IMG/VR virus record: IMGVR_UViG_3300040801_003247
Location: 1 to 60,787 of that record
Origin: a virus
Reading direction: 5' to 3' (one strand)
DNA: 60,787 nt
Shown here: positions 24,291 through 34,749 of the stretch, in pieces
Layout of the letters: every line of letters begins with the position of its first letter
Numbering within the stretch: the stretch's first letter is position 1
Translations under genes and position numbers: made by a program
Notes under the pieces: generated by a model
Seen by the model: the letters and a program-made list of their open reading frames with translations, nothing else
Database searches by the model: none
Told to the model about the DNA's origin: nothing

Positions 24291-27200
24291 GAACGATAGC
24301 CTCTGGCATGCTACCGACCGCATCGAGGTCAATCCGTAGCTGGGCCGTGGTCAAAAACCGACTGCCCCTCTTTACGGACGCTTATGACCAATCATTATAT
24401 TACTACGCTCAGGACTCCATGATGCGGGGGACGGGCGTGGTTTGTGTCGCCAATGCCTCAACCAGCTCCGCTGTTGCACCGACCCTGTATACCAGAACAA
24501 TGGCCAATCCTGAGGGTGTGCCTGGAAGCTACACCAATACCTCCGTAGCTTTGATGAAGGGCTCTGGGATCTCCCTGTTCGGAGACTATGTCTTTATCCA
24601 GAAATCAACAGGCGCTATTGTCCGCAGGCATTTAGACACTTCGGCAGAGACAGCCTACCTGACAGTGGCTTCGGCAGTTGGATTAGCCGCTGTCTCGGCT
24701 ACGGACTTGTATGTTTTACAGAAATTATCCGACACAACTTATAAGCTGGGTGTCTATAACACCTCTGGTTTGATTTACGAGTGGAGCGGGGCGGTATACG
24801 GGGAACGGGTTATTCCTGGCGTTTTAGATGCTGAGCGCATCAGCGGCATTGATTACATCGTTTATCAAACTGAATTAGGGCGTAACGCCAAGATCATCAA
24901 GCGCAACGGCGCTATCTGGAGTGACTCTGAGAACATCTTCCCAATTGATATCGTGGATGACACCTCGCAATTCCGACTGGGTGGGGCCTCGACCATAAAC
25001 GGCAAGCTGGTTGTGGTTGGGATGATCACTCGCTCTGGTTACCATATGAAGGTTTACACTATCGGCCCAGAACACTTTTCCAGTGGTCGGGAGATGTTTG
25101 TGGTTGAGGGCCAGTTGATGAACTACATTTTGAATATCGGTGGCATCAACGAGTCTGTGCCTGGCTCCCCAGGAAAGATGCTGGCCTATAACGACCGTTT
25201 GTATATCTACGGTGGTGATGGCCTATACCATCGAGCTAACTCAACTGTTTTATTTGGCTCTGATAGAACCGATCAAAAGACGACCTTTGATATCTTGGGT
25301 GCCAGCTTCAGCTCAGAATCTAACCGACCTGCCCAAATCACCATGGATTTACCATCCTTTGAAAACGATAATGCTGGAATTGCTCTGCTCAAGGCTGGTA
25401 ACTTACTGGAGTGGTATGCAGAGATTAATGGTGTTTCAGCTAAACTTGGCACCTTCAGCATTGATATTGCCCCCAATTCACAGGACGAGAAAGGCCGACA
25501 GCTTTCGGTCGTGGCTCGCTCCTTGGGCGGGAAGTACCTTTCTACCTGGAACTCAGATGCTTCCTATGATTACTGGTCTCAAGCTAAACAATCCTCACAA
25601 GTCACAGAGCTGACTGAGGTTATTCGAGGTTCTGGAACCTGGGAGGATGGCCTTGGGGATGACTCTTTTATCACCCTGCGGGACTTCAACGAGGCTGGCG
25701 TGCTGTATACGATTGAACGCTCCGCTCGCAACGGCGTGTCTGTAGGCGAATTCAAAATAACCACCCTTGCAGGCTATGACACCAAGTACGGCGTGGCGAT
25801 TGCCTACCATCGTGAGACACCGCAGGACGCCGCAGCAAGGCTTGGAACAGAAGTTGCTTCTAATGCCAATTGCTATAATCACGGCTTTTTCTTTGTTCTC
25901 AACTCTGCTGGTACGCCCAAGTTGTATTCTGTGCTTAATAATACATGGACAGAGCTGGCTAGTGGCTCTACTGTGCCAGATCGGTTGGATTGGCACTGGC
26001 TTCGCATTCAGTTTTCTGATGGCTATATCCGCTGCGACTACCGCACAGGAACAAACTGGGTCAATGCCATCAGTCACCGTTTTATTTCCGACGCAGGAAA
26101 TCCCCTGCCCTGGTTTGCAGATGAAGTTGGCAAAGCTGCTATATATGTTGAAAACGTCACGGCACACGCCAATTCTTATGCCTTTGGATCAGAGGACAGT
26201 GTTTTGCCCGTTGACGATAACTCTAGCTTCCCCTCTGACGACATTGTGCAGGTGGATAGCGAAAAAATACGCTATGATGGCAAATCGCCTAATTACACTT
26301 TGGGCCCGCTGGACTGGGTTGATGGACGCACTTTCAAAGATGCGCCACATGACAATGAACAGACTTTCCCGCTAATTACAATGGCAGCTTATGATGGCAC
26401 TGCTACCAGTTGGGGCGCAAGCTTCTTGTATGCAGTACGCGCGCAGAGCTTTGTCTCAACGGACTATTGGGAGCTGTGTGAGATTGAAATTTACGTTGAC
26501 AAGGTTGGTAGTCCACCCTCTCTCACCGTACAAGTTGGCACAGACGATTGTGATAACGGCGGCCTTCCACCGTCGTCAAGCATCTTGGCCTCAGCTACTG
26601 TGCCCGCTGGCCCAAGTGGCGCCCAGTGGCTTTTGGTGTCCTTCAGTACACCTATTAAATTACAGCCCGATCAGGCTTACTTTATCATGGTTCGGGATAC
26701 CGCCCAGACCGAAACTGACTATTATGCGATTGGATCTATTGCAAACATTGGTGTGTCACGACATCTTTATCGTCGCTGCACCAGCAGTGGCGTATGGGAC
26801 ACCGTAGATAGGACAATGAACTTTAGAGTTCGAGGGCGTGGCTCTTTATTGCCAGGACATGAAATTTACTTCGATACCTCTGGGGCAGCTATTGACCCAG
26901 TTTATTACAACGATTGTGCGCTGATTATAACCGAAGGCAAGGGTATTGGTCGAGCTTTCAAGGTCACTGGCTATGACCACGTGGCACCCTACCAGTGGGT
27001 TCCCGTCTCCGATCCTCCTCCATCTGGATGGGAAAACTTTGTGGGTGATGAGCAACAGGGCTCCTGGGTGGATGCAGACTACAGGCGGGTTTTCGTCGAG
27101 GAAGATATCTCTGGCTTATTTGACCTGGGGACAAAAGCCATGATTGTTCCATCCCTTTTAATTAGCCAGCGAGGCATTGAGGTCAGTGATGCTGGTGTTG

Positions 27201-28384
27201 AAAGCGTTGTTGATACTACCAATACCTCTCATCCTGCCAGTATTTGTTCGGTGTACAAGCACGCCTTCATAGGTGTGCGTACTTTCGAGTATTTCTCTAA
27301 CGAGCAGGACTGGCGCTTGGAGGATATGATCCGAGAGATTTGTGCCAAAGCCAATGTCTTTGACCTCAACTGTGAACAGCGTATTTCCAGCGCAGGAACG
27401 GGCTCTGGGGCAACCCTCAATTTCTCTGGTGCATTGACCAATTCAATTGAGGGCGAGTCGGCGATTGTCAAATTCTCTGTCAGCAACTGGGACTCTGGTG
27501 GCGGTGTGGGGCTGGCGGTCTTTCCACCCACCAGCGGGACTTATTCTACCCTGGACACGGTGGGTGTTCTGGTACGGCAGAACCAGATTGAATTCTACGG
27601 CGAAGGTGCCACTACCCCCGTGATCTACCAGACGTATCCCCTTCCGCAGAATATCAGCGGAGACTTTACTATCTCTTTCCAACGTAGGAATTTCTCTATA
27701 TGGAATAACGGGCGTTTTATCTGCCATTTCGATTGGCCAGACTCCCATGCCGAGGAAAGCACTTTGCATGTCGGTTTCAAGATTGGCGTGCTGACTTCAA
27801 AGTCCGTTGTTTACAGCGTGGACTGGTCTGCTCTGGATATTCGAGTGGATAACTTCATTCTGGACATTGGCCAGAGTGGGTTGAGCTTATTAAATTCCTT
27901 GATCGGCGAGAAGCGGGTGTTTATTGTTGATGATGTCAATGGTATCCCCCGCATGTTCCGCACACGGCAGACTGTCAATGAAGGCTCTCCGATGACCCTT
28001 GAAATCTCAGGCTCAACAGTCACTCAGGACTTGGAAGTACGCACACGCTTGCGGGTCGAGGGTGCAGAGATTGTTGAGAAGGCAGACTTCAGTGCCTTGG
28101 CTGCGTACGGTAACCGCTTCGCTATGATTGGCCTGCGTGAGCCTAACAATATCATCGAAGCCATGCGTGAGGCGCAATTCATTCAGGATGACGCCCTGCG
28201 CTCTTATACACAAATACCCTTTACGGGTGCAGCTGACCCACGGGTTGAGCCGCAGGATATTATTGAAGTGACCTTCCCTGCTGGCGATAAATCTATTCTT
28301 GTTTCAAGCGTAGGCTTCCTCATCCAGAGTGGTGACAAAGAAGCTGTGTTTGATATGTCTATTGATGGAGAGGCGTATGGCTAG
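24287..28384 (+). CDS. Large distal tail / tail hub protein with choice-of-anchor-R-like domain
   Basis: The protein has 1,365 residues; ATG 24287 with GAAGG upstream, in ATGA overlap with the preceding gene. Several beta domains are visible: a lectin-like part around residues 545-650 (YNHGFFFVLNSAGTPKLYSVLNNTWTEL...HWLRIQF), a choice-of-anchor-R-like module around 700-820 (AVRAQSFVSTDYWELCEIEIYVDKVG...LLVSFSTPIKL...AYFIMVRDT), a second lectin-like part around 1080-1180, and a C-terminal segment with VEPQDIIEVTFPAGDKSILVSSVGFLIQSG, typical of tail hub ends. It probably forms the tail tip that holds the fibres. It overlaps the next gene by 8 nt. Confidence 0.65.
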   Translation: MRTIASGMLPTASRSIRSWAVVKNRLPLFTDAYDQSLYYYAQDSMMRGTGVVCVANASTSSAVAPTLYTRTMANPEGVPGSYTNTSVALMKGSGISLFGDYVFIQKSTGAIVRRHLDTSAETAYLTVASAVGLAAVSATDLYVLQKLSDTTYKLGVYNTSGLIYEWSGAVYGERVIPGVLDAERISGIDYIVYQTELGRNAKIIKRNGAIWSDSENIFPIDIVDDTSQFRLGGASTINGKLVVVGMITRSGYHMKVYTIGPEHFSSGREMFVVEGQLMNYILNIGGINESVPGSPGKMLAYNDRLYIYGGDGLYHRANSTVLFGSDRTDQKTTFDILGASFSSESNRPAQITMDLPSFENDNAGIALLKAGNLLEWYAEINGVSAKLGTFSIDIAPNSQDEKGRQLSVVARSLGGKYLSTWNSDASYDYWSQAKQSSQVTELTEVIRGSGTWEDGLGDDSFITLRDFNEAGVLYTIERSARNGVSVGEFKITTLAGYDTKYGVAIAYHRETPQDAAARLGTEVASNANCYNHGFFFVLNSAGTPKLYSVLNNTWTELASGSTVPDRLDWHWLRIQFSDGYIRCDYRTGTNWVNAISHRFISDAGNPLPWFADEVGKAAIYVENVTAHANSYAFGSEDSVLPVDDNSSFPSDDIVQVDSEKIRYDGKSPNYTLGPLDWVDGRTFKDAPHDNEQTFPLITMAAYDGTATSWGASFLYAVRAQSFVSTDYWELCEIEIYVDKVGSPPSLTVQVGTDDCDNGGLPPSSSILASATVPAGPSGAQWLLVSFSTPIKLQPDQAYFIMVRDTAQTETDYYAIGSIANIGVSRHLYRRCTSSGVWDTVDRTMNFRVRGRGSLLPGHEIYFDTSGAAIDPVYYNDCALIITEGKGIGRAFKVTGYDHVAPYQWVPVSDPPPSGWENFVGDEQQGSWVDADYRRVFVEEDISGLFDLGTKAMIVPSLLISQRGIEVSDAGVESVVDTTNTSHPASICSVYKHAFIGVRTFEYFSNEQDWRLEDMIREICAKANVFDLNCEQRISSAGTGSGATLNFSGALTNSIEGESAIVKFSVSNWDSGGGVGLAVFPPTSGTYSTLDTVGVLVRQNQIEFYGEGATTPVIYQTYPLPQNISGDFTISFQRRNFSIWNNGRFICHFDWPDSHAEESTLHVGFKIGVLTSKSVVYSVDWSALDIRVDNFILDIGQSGLSLLNSLIGEKRVFIVDDVNGIPRMFRTRQTVNEGSPMTLEISGSTVTQDLEVRTRLRVEGAEIVEKADFSALAAYGNRFAMIGLREPNNIIEAMREAQFIQDDALRSYTQIPFTGAADPRVEPQDIIEVTFPAGDKSILVSSVGFLIQSGDKEAVFDMSIDGEAYG
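26086..26099 (+). repeat. Dispersed 14-bp motif, GACGCA centre
   Basis: TTCCGACGCAGGAA in the tail hub gene, read as S-D-A-G. Confidence 0.85.
27385..27398 (+). repeat. Dispersed 14-bp motif, AGCGCA centre
   Basis: TTCCAGCGCAGGAA in the tail hub gene, read as S-S-A-G; identical to the copy in the portal gene. Confidence 0.7.
27677..27690 (+). repeat. Dispersed 14-bp motif, AACGTA centre
   Basis: TTCCAACGTAGGAA, read in another frame as F-Q-R-R-N, in the tail hub gene. It lies only 292 nt from its neighbour. Confidence 0.8.
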
Positions 28385-31300
28385 ATCCCGATCTTATGAT
28401 TTCCGTAAATCGGTCGAACAAATCGTCGACAAGCGGACAATGCCTCGACCGACTACGGCTATTATTTATTCCCTTGATGGCAATAAAGCCAATCTCCGTA
28501 TTGGTAATTCTCCTGCCCTGATCAGAAATGTTGATATTATTGGCGATCCCGCCCTGGTCAGTCCTGGCGATGAAGTCCAGATCGTCTGGTCTGGAGAACG
28601 TCCTTTTGTCCTAGCGGGCGGAGGAGGTATCCCCAATTCCACAAACGTCAAGGTTGTCACTGATAACCGTACCATTGAAAATTCCAGCTCTGGCCTGCGG
28701 GTCAAGCGGGGCGGTATCGGCGTGGAGCACTTAAATTTTGTTCCACTGACCGAGGGACAGGGAACACAGGATCCCCTGACAAAAGGCGGCTGGATTGTCA
28801 CAGATAACGGCGTTATCTTTAATAATAAAACATTCCTTTCTCCAGACGGAACGATTACGTTAGGCTCAAGCCCTGACATTATTCGACTTTCGACCGAACA
28901 TTCTACTTGGCGCTTATGGGCTGGTAACTCCACTCCCGAACAATCGCCCTTTGCCGTGGATAAATATGGTGCTATCAAAGCGACCTCTGGCGAGATTGGC
29001 GGATGGAGTTTATCTGATACAGCTATCATTTCCGACACAGGAAATGCTGAACTGAATTCTGCTACACCTCATATTCAACTGGGCGGAGCCACCTACGCAA
29101 CAGGTGCTGGTTTCTGGGTGGGCAAGGATGTCGACTCGGTCTATAAACTGCGGGTTGGCTCTACCACCAAGTTCCTTCAGTGGGACGGGGAAGATTTGGT
29201 TGTCTCTGGCGAGATCAGAATTGGCGCTACCGACTATGCCACAGGCACTGGCTTCTGGGTTGGGGATGACAGCGGTACTTACAAATTACGGATTGGCAGT
29301 GATACCCAGTACCTGAAGTGGGATGGTTCGCAGCTCCTGCTGACGGGTAATATCGCCATTGGCGCTACAGGCTATATGACAGGTGAAGGCTTCTGGGCTG
29401 GCCTCGACGGGGGTATTCCAAAGCTCTTTATTGGGGACGACACCAATTATATTATTTTTGATGGTGAAGCCCTGTCGATCTCTGGGGTATTGCAATCCAC
29501 CAACTTTCTAGAGGGTGTGTCTGGCTGGCATCTTGACCCTTCGGGAAGTGCTGAATTCAGCGATGTCACTGTACGGGGCAGTATCAAGAGTTCGGTGATT
29601 GAATACGAACAGGTCATGGCGGTTGACGGCGGCTTTATTGTCACGAAGGCCGCCAATGTGGTTCGTGATGATTTTACGGCGGACAGTGATGGCTTTAACA
29701 TCAACTTACGTGTTCCTGATGGGGTTTCCCCTTCCGACGTAGGAAATTATTATGAGGCAACTGACATTGTTCGGGTGAAATCTGGCTTGACAGGCTTTTG
29801 GGGAACCGTTGTTTCGGCCACAAATAACTTATCTCACTGGACAATCAACGTGACTAAGAATACGCCATCCGAGGATGTCTCGGTTATGGCTGGCTCAACT
29901 CTGATCAACTACGGTCAGTCTGGCAGCGGCGCTATTGAAATGCTCGGCAAAGCGCCCATGTTGCGTATGTACACTCACACAGGAACGCCTTGGGCATCTT
30001 ACGACGACTTTTTGATTATTGGTCAGCTTGAAGGCAAGTTTGGTTTTTCGGCCAGCGAGCTTGGCTTTGGGGTGGGTGACCCCACAAGGATTGGGAATTA
30101 TTTTGTTGCCACCGAAGATGGCATCACCATGCAGGGCGAAATCCGCAATGGCGCAACCAGCTATACCGTTGGTACAGGCTTCTGGGTTGGAAAAGATAGC
30201 GATGTATTCAAACTGAGAATTGGCGATCCCACCAACAGTTACCTGACGTGGGACGGCTCCAGCCTGAACATCAGAGGCAATATCGTTATCACTAGCGGGA
30301 GTGGGCTGGAGAATTTTGACAACGTTGGCGATTATGCCTTTCGTAACGATGTGGACTGGGCGGATGTGACTGGCATCAATATGCCAGAGGACAATGCCAC
30401 GGTAGGGGCAGATTGGGAGAGCAACCTTTCGGGAATTCCGAATACTTTACAAGATGAAAGTGCCGTAGCGGGGCTACATCTAACCAGCCAGTATATGGGC
30501 TATCACGATGGCACTCAGTGGGTGACCTATATTGAGAATACGGGCATGTTCTACTTCAAAGGTTCAGGCGCTGCTTACATTGCCTGGGATCCATCGGAAA
30601 ACATGCTTTATGGCCATGACGGTACATCCGTGCAGTGGTATGCCGATTCGGATGATGGCAAGTTTTACGCTGGTGAAGGCAGTGTTATTTTGGACGATCT
30701 GGGTATTCAACTCAAAGGCAACCGAACCTCCTTCTTCTTCGTCGATGACAGCCTGAGTATGCTTGGTTCACTCAAGGCTGAAAGCGACAGCATCAAGCTC
30801 ACGGCTGGTATGGACACCAGCGGTTCCAACCTGATCACCAACAGCACTTTTGAGACAAACACAACGGGCTGGACATTGGCAGGGGATAGCCCTGTGCCCG
30901 TTCGCAGCAGCACCCGTTCCTACGCAGGAACGTATTCCTTGAAGTTCGAACCCCATACCCTGACCTGGGATGGGATGGTCACGGAAGCTGGCGACCCCAT
31001 AACCACAGAAACGGGCGATCCGATTACGGTGGTTAGCAGTCTGACAACTAAAGCTAATACAGCCACCTATGACTACATTACTCTTGTTGCTGGTTCAACC
31101 TACGCCTTCTCGGCGCAGGTCTATCACCCCAATCAAAGCTGGTTTGATTTCACCATTGACGCTTTATTCTATGATAGTTCTTATACTCTTGTACGCACAC
31201 GCTCAATAGATGTCAGCGGGCTCACACTGGACACGTGGAGCGCCATCAACGCCAACCTTGTTGTTAATGTCGGCGAAAGCTATTTGAAGATCCGCTTCTC

Positions 31301-33365
31301 CCTTGATCAGGGTTATGGCGGAGACAGCGATACACCTGACGGTCTGTATATCGACAACGTTACTCTATACAACCGTGGTGGCTATAACTCACAGGTACTA
31401 CTTGGTAATGGCTACGTCGAGGTAGGTGGTTACCTGAGCTTGCTGAACGATCTCAAATTTGCTGGCAGTTATATCACCACCATTCAGGAAAGCGCTACGG
31501 CTGCCCGTACACTGACTTTGCCCGACAAGACTGGGACGCTGGCAACACTGGATGATATCAGTGCTGGAACTGGGGACGTGGTTGGGCCCGCTAGTCATTA
31601 CGATAATGCTATTCCGAGATGGGACGGGGTAGACAGTAAAACCTTGCAGGGTTCGAATTTTCTTATAGATGATAATGACATTGTCACGATGCAGGGCAAA
31701 GATTTCCAGTTTATCCCTGGGGTCAATATATCGTCTGATGCAATAATAGCACTTGGCTCTATTTGGAATGGCTCCGCTTGGGTGGCAAAACATAGCTATG
31801 CCCAAGCCATGTACATTGGCTATGGTGATTTTTACTGGTATGGGGATAGTGGCTTAACGCCAGAATCAACATTTACGCCAACAAACATAATGACGTTGAA
31901 TGACAACGGGAACTTGACAGTGCTTGGCGATTTGTCGGCAGGGAATATTAAATCAACGCCAACTGCAAATGCTATCCCTAAGGCAGATGTCAACGGGAAA
32001 CTCGATAGCTGGATTACCAGCAGTAGCGGTGGCACAGACCTTGGGTGGTTCAACGTAAAGGACGCTACTTACGGGGCGTCTGGAAACGGCTCGGATGATG
32101 ACCAACCTGAAATTCAAGCTGCCATTAACGCAGCTGAAGCCGCTGGTGGTGGCGTCGTCTACTTCCCGCCAGGAACATACATGATTGGTAGCACCCTGAC
32201 GATTGACAGCAGCGGCGTTATTCTTATGGGCGCTGGCATCGGGACATCTCAGAACTACTTTGGTGGGGGTACTGCCGTCGGCGTCAGTGAAATCAAGGCG
32301 AGAACTGGTTTCTCAACCAGCACAGCCCTTATTTTAGTTTCAGCCCGAACAGATGGCGTCGGCATTCAGAATATTATGTTGAACGGCAATGGACTGGCGG
32401 AATTTATTATTGATGCACAGAATATGTGCAACAGTTATTTTGAGAACATCCTCGGCGTTCAATGGAATGGCACCGCTGGCAGCTATGGACTGAGAATAAG
32501 AAACGATTCCAGCACCTATCCAACAAGAGGAACGGTTAACCAAACCTGGGTTAACTGTCATTTTGTACGCCCAAGTACAAGCAGTACCTATGGCTCTGGG
32601 CTTGATTTGAACCCAACCAACTCTACATGCTGTGAGATCAAGTTTATTGGTTGCGTCTTTACAGCCTATAACCGCAGTTACAGTTCCAGTGGCGGTCACG
32701 TTGTGCGATTTGGTCAATGCGATCATATTAGCTTTGTCGGCTGTTTGTTCCAGCACCACGAGGAGCCAGCAACCCATACGGCGGCCGTGTCTGGCTTTAC
32801 AGCCTTTTATGTCAGGCCTGTTACCAGTTACGCCTTCCCTAATAATATTACTTTCACCAACTCTCCTCACTATGGCGGTGTTTATAACAGCGGCACATGG
32901 AGCAACAGCACTCAAGCGGCTCTACTGTTTTATCCCTATATGTCTGGCGATAGTCAGCCTGTACCTCCCACAAGTGCAACTGGCGGCACCCTGCCACTTG
33001 GTTTATGCGGCGGCGTCACGGACAAGGGACTTGGTCTTGGCTTCCCAGCGCCGTGGATGACATTAAGCTACGGAACCGACTGGTTGAGTTACAGTGCTGA
33101 TTTTTATCCCCTAGGCTATATGAGAGATATAGCTGGCATCGTTCATGTGCGGGGCTCTGTCAAAAGACCAACGGGCACAGGCGCGCTGATAGGGACGCTC
33201 CCTACAAAATATCGGCCGACAAAGAACTGTGTTTTTCCCATCAACGCAAGCTGGGCCATTGGCGCTATAAGGATTACTGCCTCGACTGGCGCAATTGACC
33301 TGATCAGTGGCTCACCCACAACCATTGTCACGCTGGATGGTATCAGTTTCCCAGCAGAACAGTAA
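28377..33365 (+). CDS. Tail fibre / tailspike with pectate-lyase-like beta-helix
   Basis: The protein has 1,662 residues; ATG 28377 follows GGAGAGGC. The N-terminal part (SYDFRKSVEQIVDKR...) probably attaches to the tail. A module of the form GATxYATGTGFWVGxDxxxYKLRIGxxTxYLxWDG recurs four times (about residues 235-385 and 595-640). Around 1220-1560 there is a right-handed beta-helix of pectate-lyase type, opening with WFNVKDATYGASGNGSDDDQ and VVYFPPGTYMIGSTL, the usual start of glycan-cleaving tailspikes. The C-terminus is a compact beta domain. It likely binds and perhaps degrades a surface polysaccharide. Catalytic residues cannot be named from sequence alone. Confidence 0.78.
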   Translation: MARSRSYDFRKSVEQIVDKRTMPRPTTAIIYSLDGNKANLRIGNSPALIRNVDIIGDPALVSPGDEVQIVWSGERPFVLAGGGGIPNSTNVKVVTDNRTIENSSSGLRVKRGGIGVEHLNFVPLTEGQGTQDPLTKGGWIVTDNGVIFNNKTFLSPDGTITLGSSPDIIRLSTEHSTWRLWAGNSTPEQSPFAVDKYGAIKATSGEIGGWSLSDTAIISDTGNAELNSATPHIQLGGATYATGAGFWVGKDVDSVYKLRVGSTTKFLQWDGEDLVVSGEIRIGATDYATGTGFWVGDDSGTYKLRIGSDTQYLKWDGSQLLLTGNIAIGATGYMTGEGFWAGLDGGIPKLFIGDDTNYIIFDGEALSISGVLQSTNFLEGVSGWHLDPSGSAEFSDVTVRGSIKSSVIEYEQVMAVDGGFIVTKAANVVRDDFTADSDGFNINLRVPDGVSPSDVGNYYEATDIVRVKSGLTGFWGTVVSATNNLSHWTINVTKNTPSEDVSVMAGSTLINYGQSGSGAIEMLGKAPMLRMYTHTGTPWASYDDFLIIGQLEGKFGFSASELGFGVGDPTRIGNYFVATEDGITMQGEIRNGATSYTVGTGFWVGKDSDVFKLRIGDPTNSYLTWDGSSLNIRGNIVITSGSGLENFDNVGDYAFRNDVDWADVTGINMPEDNATVGADWESNLSGIPNTLQDESAVAGLHLTSQYMGYHDGTQWVTYIENTGMFYFKGSGAAYIAWDPSENMLYGHDGTSVQWYADSDDGKFYAGEGSVILDDLGIQLKGNRTSFFFVDDSLSMLGSLKAESDSIKLTAGMDTSGSNLITNSTFETNTTGWTLAGDSPVPVRSSTRSYAGTYSLKFEPHTLTWDGMVTEAGDPITTETGDPITVVSSLTTKANTATYDYITLVAGSTYAFSAQVYHPNQSWFDFTIDALFYDSSYTLVRTRSIDVSGLTLDTWSAINANLVVNVGESYLKIRFSLDQGYGGDSDTPDGLYIDNVTLYNRGGYNSQVLLGNGYVEVGGYLSLLNDLKFAGSYITTIQESATAARTLTLPDKTGTLATLDDISAGTGDVVGPASHYDNAIPRWDGVDSKTLQGSNFLIDDNDIVTMQGKDFQFIPGVNISSDAIIALGSIWNGSAWVAKHSYAQAMYIGYGDFYWYGDSGLTPESTFTPTNIMTLNDNGNLTVLGDLSAGNIKSTPTANAIPKADVNGKLDSWITSSSGGTDLGWFNVKDATYGASGNGSDDDQPEIQAAINAAEAAGGGVVYFPPGTYMIGSTLTIDSSGVILMGAGIGTSQNYFGGGTAVGVSEIKARTGFSTSTALILVSARTDGVGIQNIMLNGNGLAEFIIDAQNMCNSYFENILGVQWNGTAGSYGLRIRNDSSTYPTRGTVNQTWVNCHFVRPSTSSTYGSGLDLNPTNSTCCEIKFIGCVFTAYNRSYSSSGGHVVRFGQCDHISFVGCLFQHHEEPATHTAAVSGFTAFYVRPVTSYAFPNNITFTNSPHYGGVYNSGTWSNSTQAALLFYPYMSGDSQPVPPTSATGGTLPLGLCGGVTDKGLGLGFPAPWMTLSYGTDWLSYSADFYPLGYMRDIAGIVHVRGSVKRPTGTGALIGTLPTKYRPTKNCVFPINASWAIGAIRITASTGAIDLISGSPTTIVTLDGISFPAEQ
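29030..29043 (+). repeat. Dispersed 14-bp motif, GACACA centre
   Basis: TTCCGACACAGGAA in the tailspike gene, read as S-D-T-G. Confidence 0.75.
29732..29745 (+). repeat. Dispersed 14-bp motif
   Basis: TTCCGACGTAGGAA in the tailspike gene, read as S-D-V-G. Confidence 0.9.
30917..30930. repeat. Dispersed 14-bp motif, TACGCA centre
   Basis: TTCCTACGCAGGAA in the tailspike gene, read as S-Y-A-G; nearly symmetric. Confidence 0.75.
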
Positions 33366-33376
33366 AGGACTAAATT

Positions 33377-33874
33377 ATGGCAACCAAAATAACCGAACTT
33401 ACCTCAATGCCAGCTGCGCTTGATATAGCGGATGTCTTTCCCCTGGTGGATACATCGGCTGGCGTGACCTATAAGGTAGCCTTCAGCGCCTTGATTGACA
33501 AGTTCCGCTACGACTCAGTCTACGTCAAGCTAACTGGTGAACAGGAAACCCCGCAAGCGGAGACAGGCGTAATGACCATGGTTGTGCCAGCCTCAATGAA
33601 TGGCTGGAAGGTAATTGGCCTCGACCTGTATGTCCCAACAGTGGGCTCCGCTGGAAGCACACGGGTGTATGCTCGCAATGTAACGCAGGGCGTTTACATC
33701 GGCACGACTTATGTTTCGCTGGCCTACAACTATAACTCAACCTACGCAGCTGGAACTGGCCTGTCGAGCTTTTCCCATACCCTTGCTACTGGAAATATCC
33801 TGCGGTTCGACATCAATCAGGTAGCAACTGGGATTAAGGGTCTCGATCTAATTATGAAGGTTGACAAACTATGA
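33377..33874 (+). CDS. Minor fibre-associated protein, hypothetical
   Basis: The 165-residue protein MATKITELTSMPAALDIADVFPLVDTS... opens in the same way as many small fibre-tip or attachment proteins (ITELTSMPAxLDxADVFPLVDxS), followed by a beta domain. AAGGAC precedes the ATG. It overlaps the next gene by 4 nt. It probably belongs to the adhesion apparatus. Confidence 0.6.
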   Translation: MATKITELTSMPAALDIADVFPLVDTSAGVTYKVAFSALIDKFRYDSVYVKLTGEQETPQAETGVMTMVVPASMNGWKVIGLDLYVPTVGSAGSTRVYARNVTQGVYIGTTYVSLAYNYNSTYAAGTGLSSFSHTLATGNILRFDINQVATGIKGLDLIMKVDKL

Positions 33875-34749
33875 TAATCATTCAAAGTCCTTCTTCTGGT
33901 AGATATAAAGCAGATAGCGGAACCATCATACTTTGGTGGGGAACTGCCTCGACCCTGCCAGCAGGATGGAGTGTTTACTCTGCGGCGAGCGGAAAGTTTG
34001 TGCAGGGTGCGAGTACACCCAGTCTAACCCCTTCGGGTTCGTTCACACACGGACACACTAATCCAACAACGGGCTCCGTGGCGGATCATAGCCACAGCTA
34101 TGCTCAGCTAGCAGCCTTTAACATGTCCGCCGAGGCTGATATTTACAACACTGGCAGCTGGGATACGGTCAAGAGCCATTCCCACGGTGTCAATATCAAC
34201 TCTCAGACATCGGCTGGTGGCCATTCTCACGGCATGGGCAACACAAACGACGCCACGGTTTATCCGCCCTTCAAAAGACTGTACTGGATACAGTGCAGTG
34301 GCCAGCAGGATGTTCCTATTGGCGGGATTATCATGTTCAGCCTGGCGTATGCCAGCAGGCCTAGTGGCTTTGATCTATGTAATGGCGGAAGCTACAACGG
34401 CTATGCCACGCCCGATTTACGTGGTCGCTTTATTTATACTGCTGAGAGTGATTCCGACGTAGGAAACATTGGCGGATCCGAGACTCATACCCATTCACAG
34501 CCTAATACAAATTCGGCTGGTGCTCACCAGCACGGAATTAGCGGCACGACTACTGGCCAGAGCGGAACAAATACCGTTGCCTATCAGGTGTCGGAGGGAG
34601 CGAAGCTCGCCATCCCAAGAAGCCACAGCCACACCTGGTCATCCACGACCAGTTCTGATCCAGACCATGTCCATAGCGTTCCAGATACAGGGGCAGGCTC
34701 AAACCTTCCCGCCTACGTGAAGTTGTATTTCTTGATGAGGACACAATGA
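33871..34749 (+). CDS. Double tail-collar-domain protein
   Basis: The 292-residue protein is built of two collar-type modules. Each opens with G-T-I-I-L-W-W/I-I-M-F...P-A/S-G-W/F, then a core that ends in ...GKFVQG / LRGRFIYTA, followed by His-rich loops (HSHG, HTHS, HQHG) that in related fibre tips bind metal ions along the trimer axis. Such proteins tip the adhesion fibres. The gene at 34746 carries a third, shorter module. ATGA overlaps link all three neighbours. Confidence 0.75.
   Translation: MIIIQSPSSGRYKADSGTIILWWGTASTLPAGWSVYSAASGKFVQGASTPSLTPSGSFTHGHTNPTTGSVADHSHSYAQLAAFNMSAEADIYNTGSWDTVKSHSHGVNINSQTSAGGHSHGMGNTNDATVYPPFKRLYWIQCSGQQDVPIGGIIMFSLAYASRPSGFDLCNGGSYNGYATPDLRGRFIYTAESDSDVGNIGGSETHTHSQPNTNSAGAHQHGISGTTTGQSGTNTVAYQVSEGAKLAIPRSHSHTWSSTTSSDPDHVHSVPDTGAGSNLPAYVKLYFLMRTQ
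34452..34465 (+). repeat. Dispersed 14-bp motif
   Basis: TTCCGACGTAGGAA in the double collar gene, read as S-D-V-G. Confidence 0.9.
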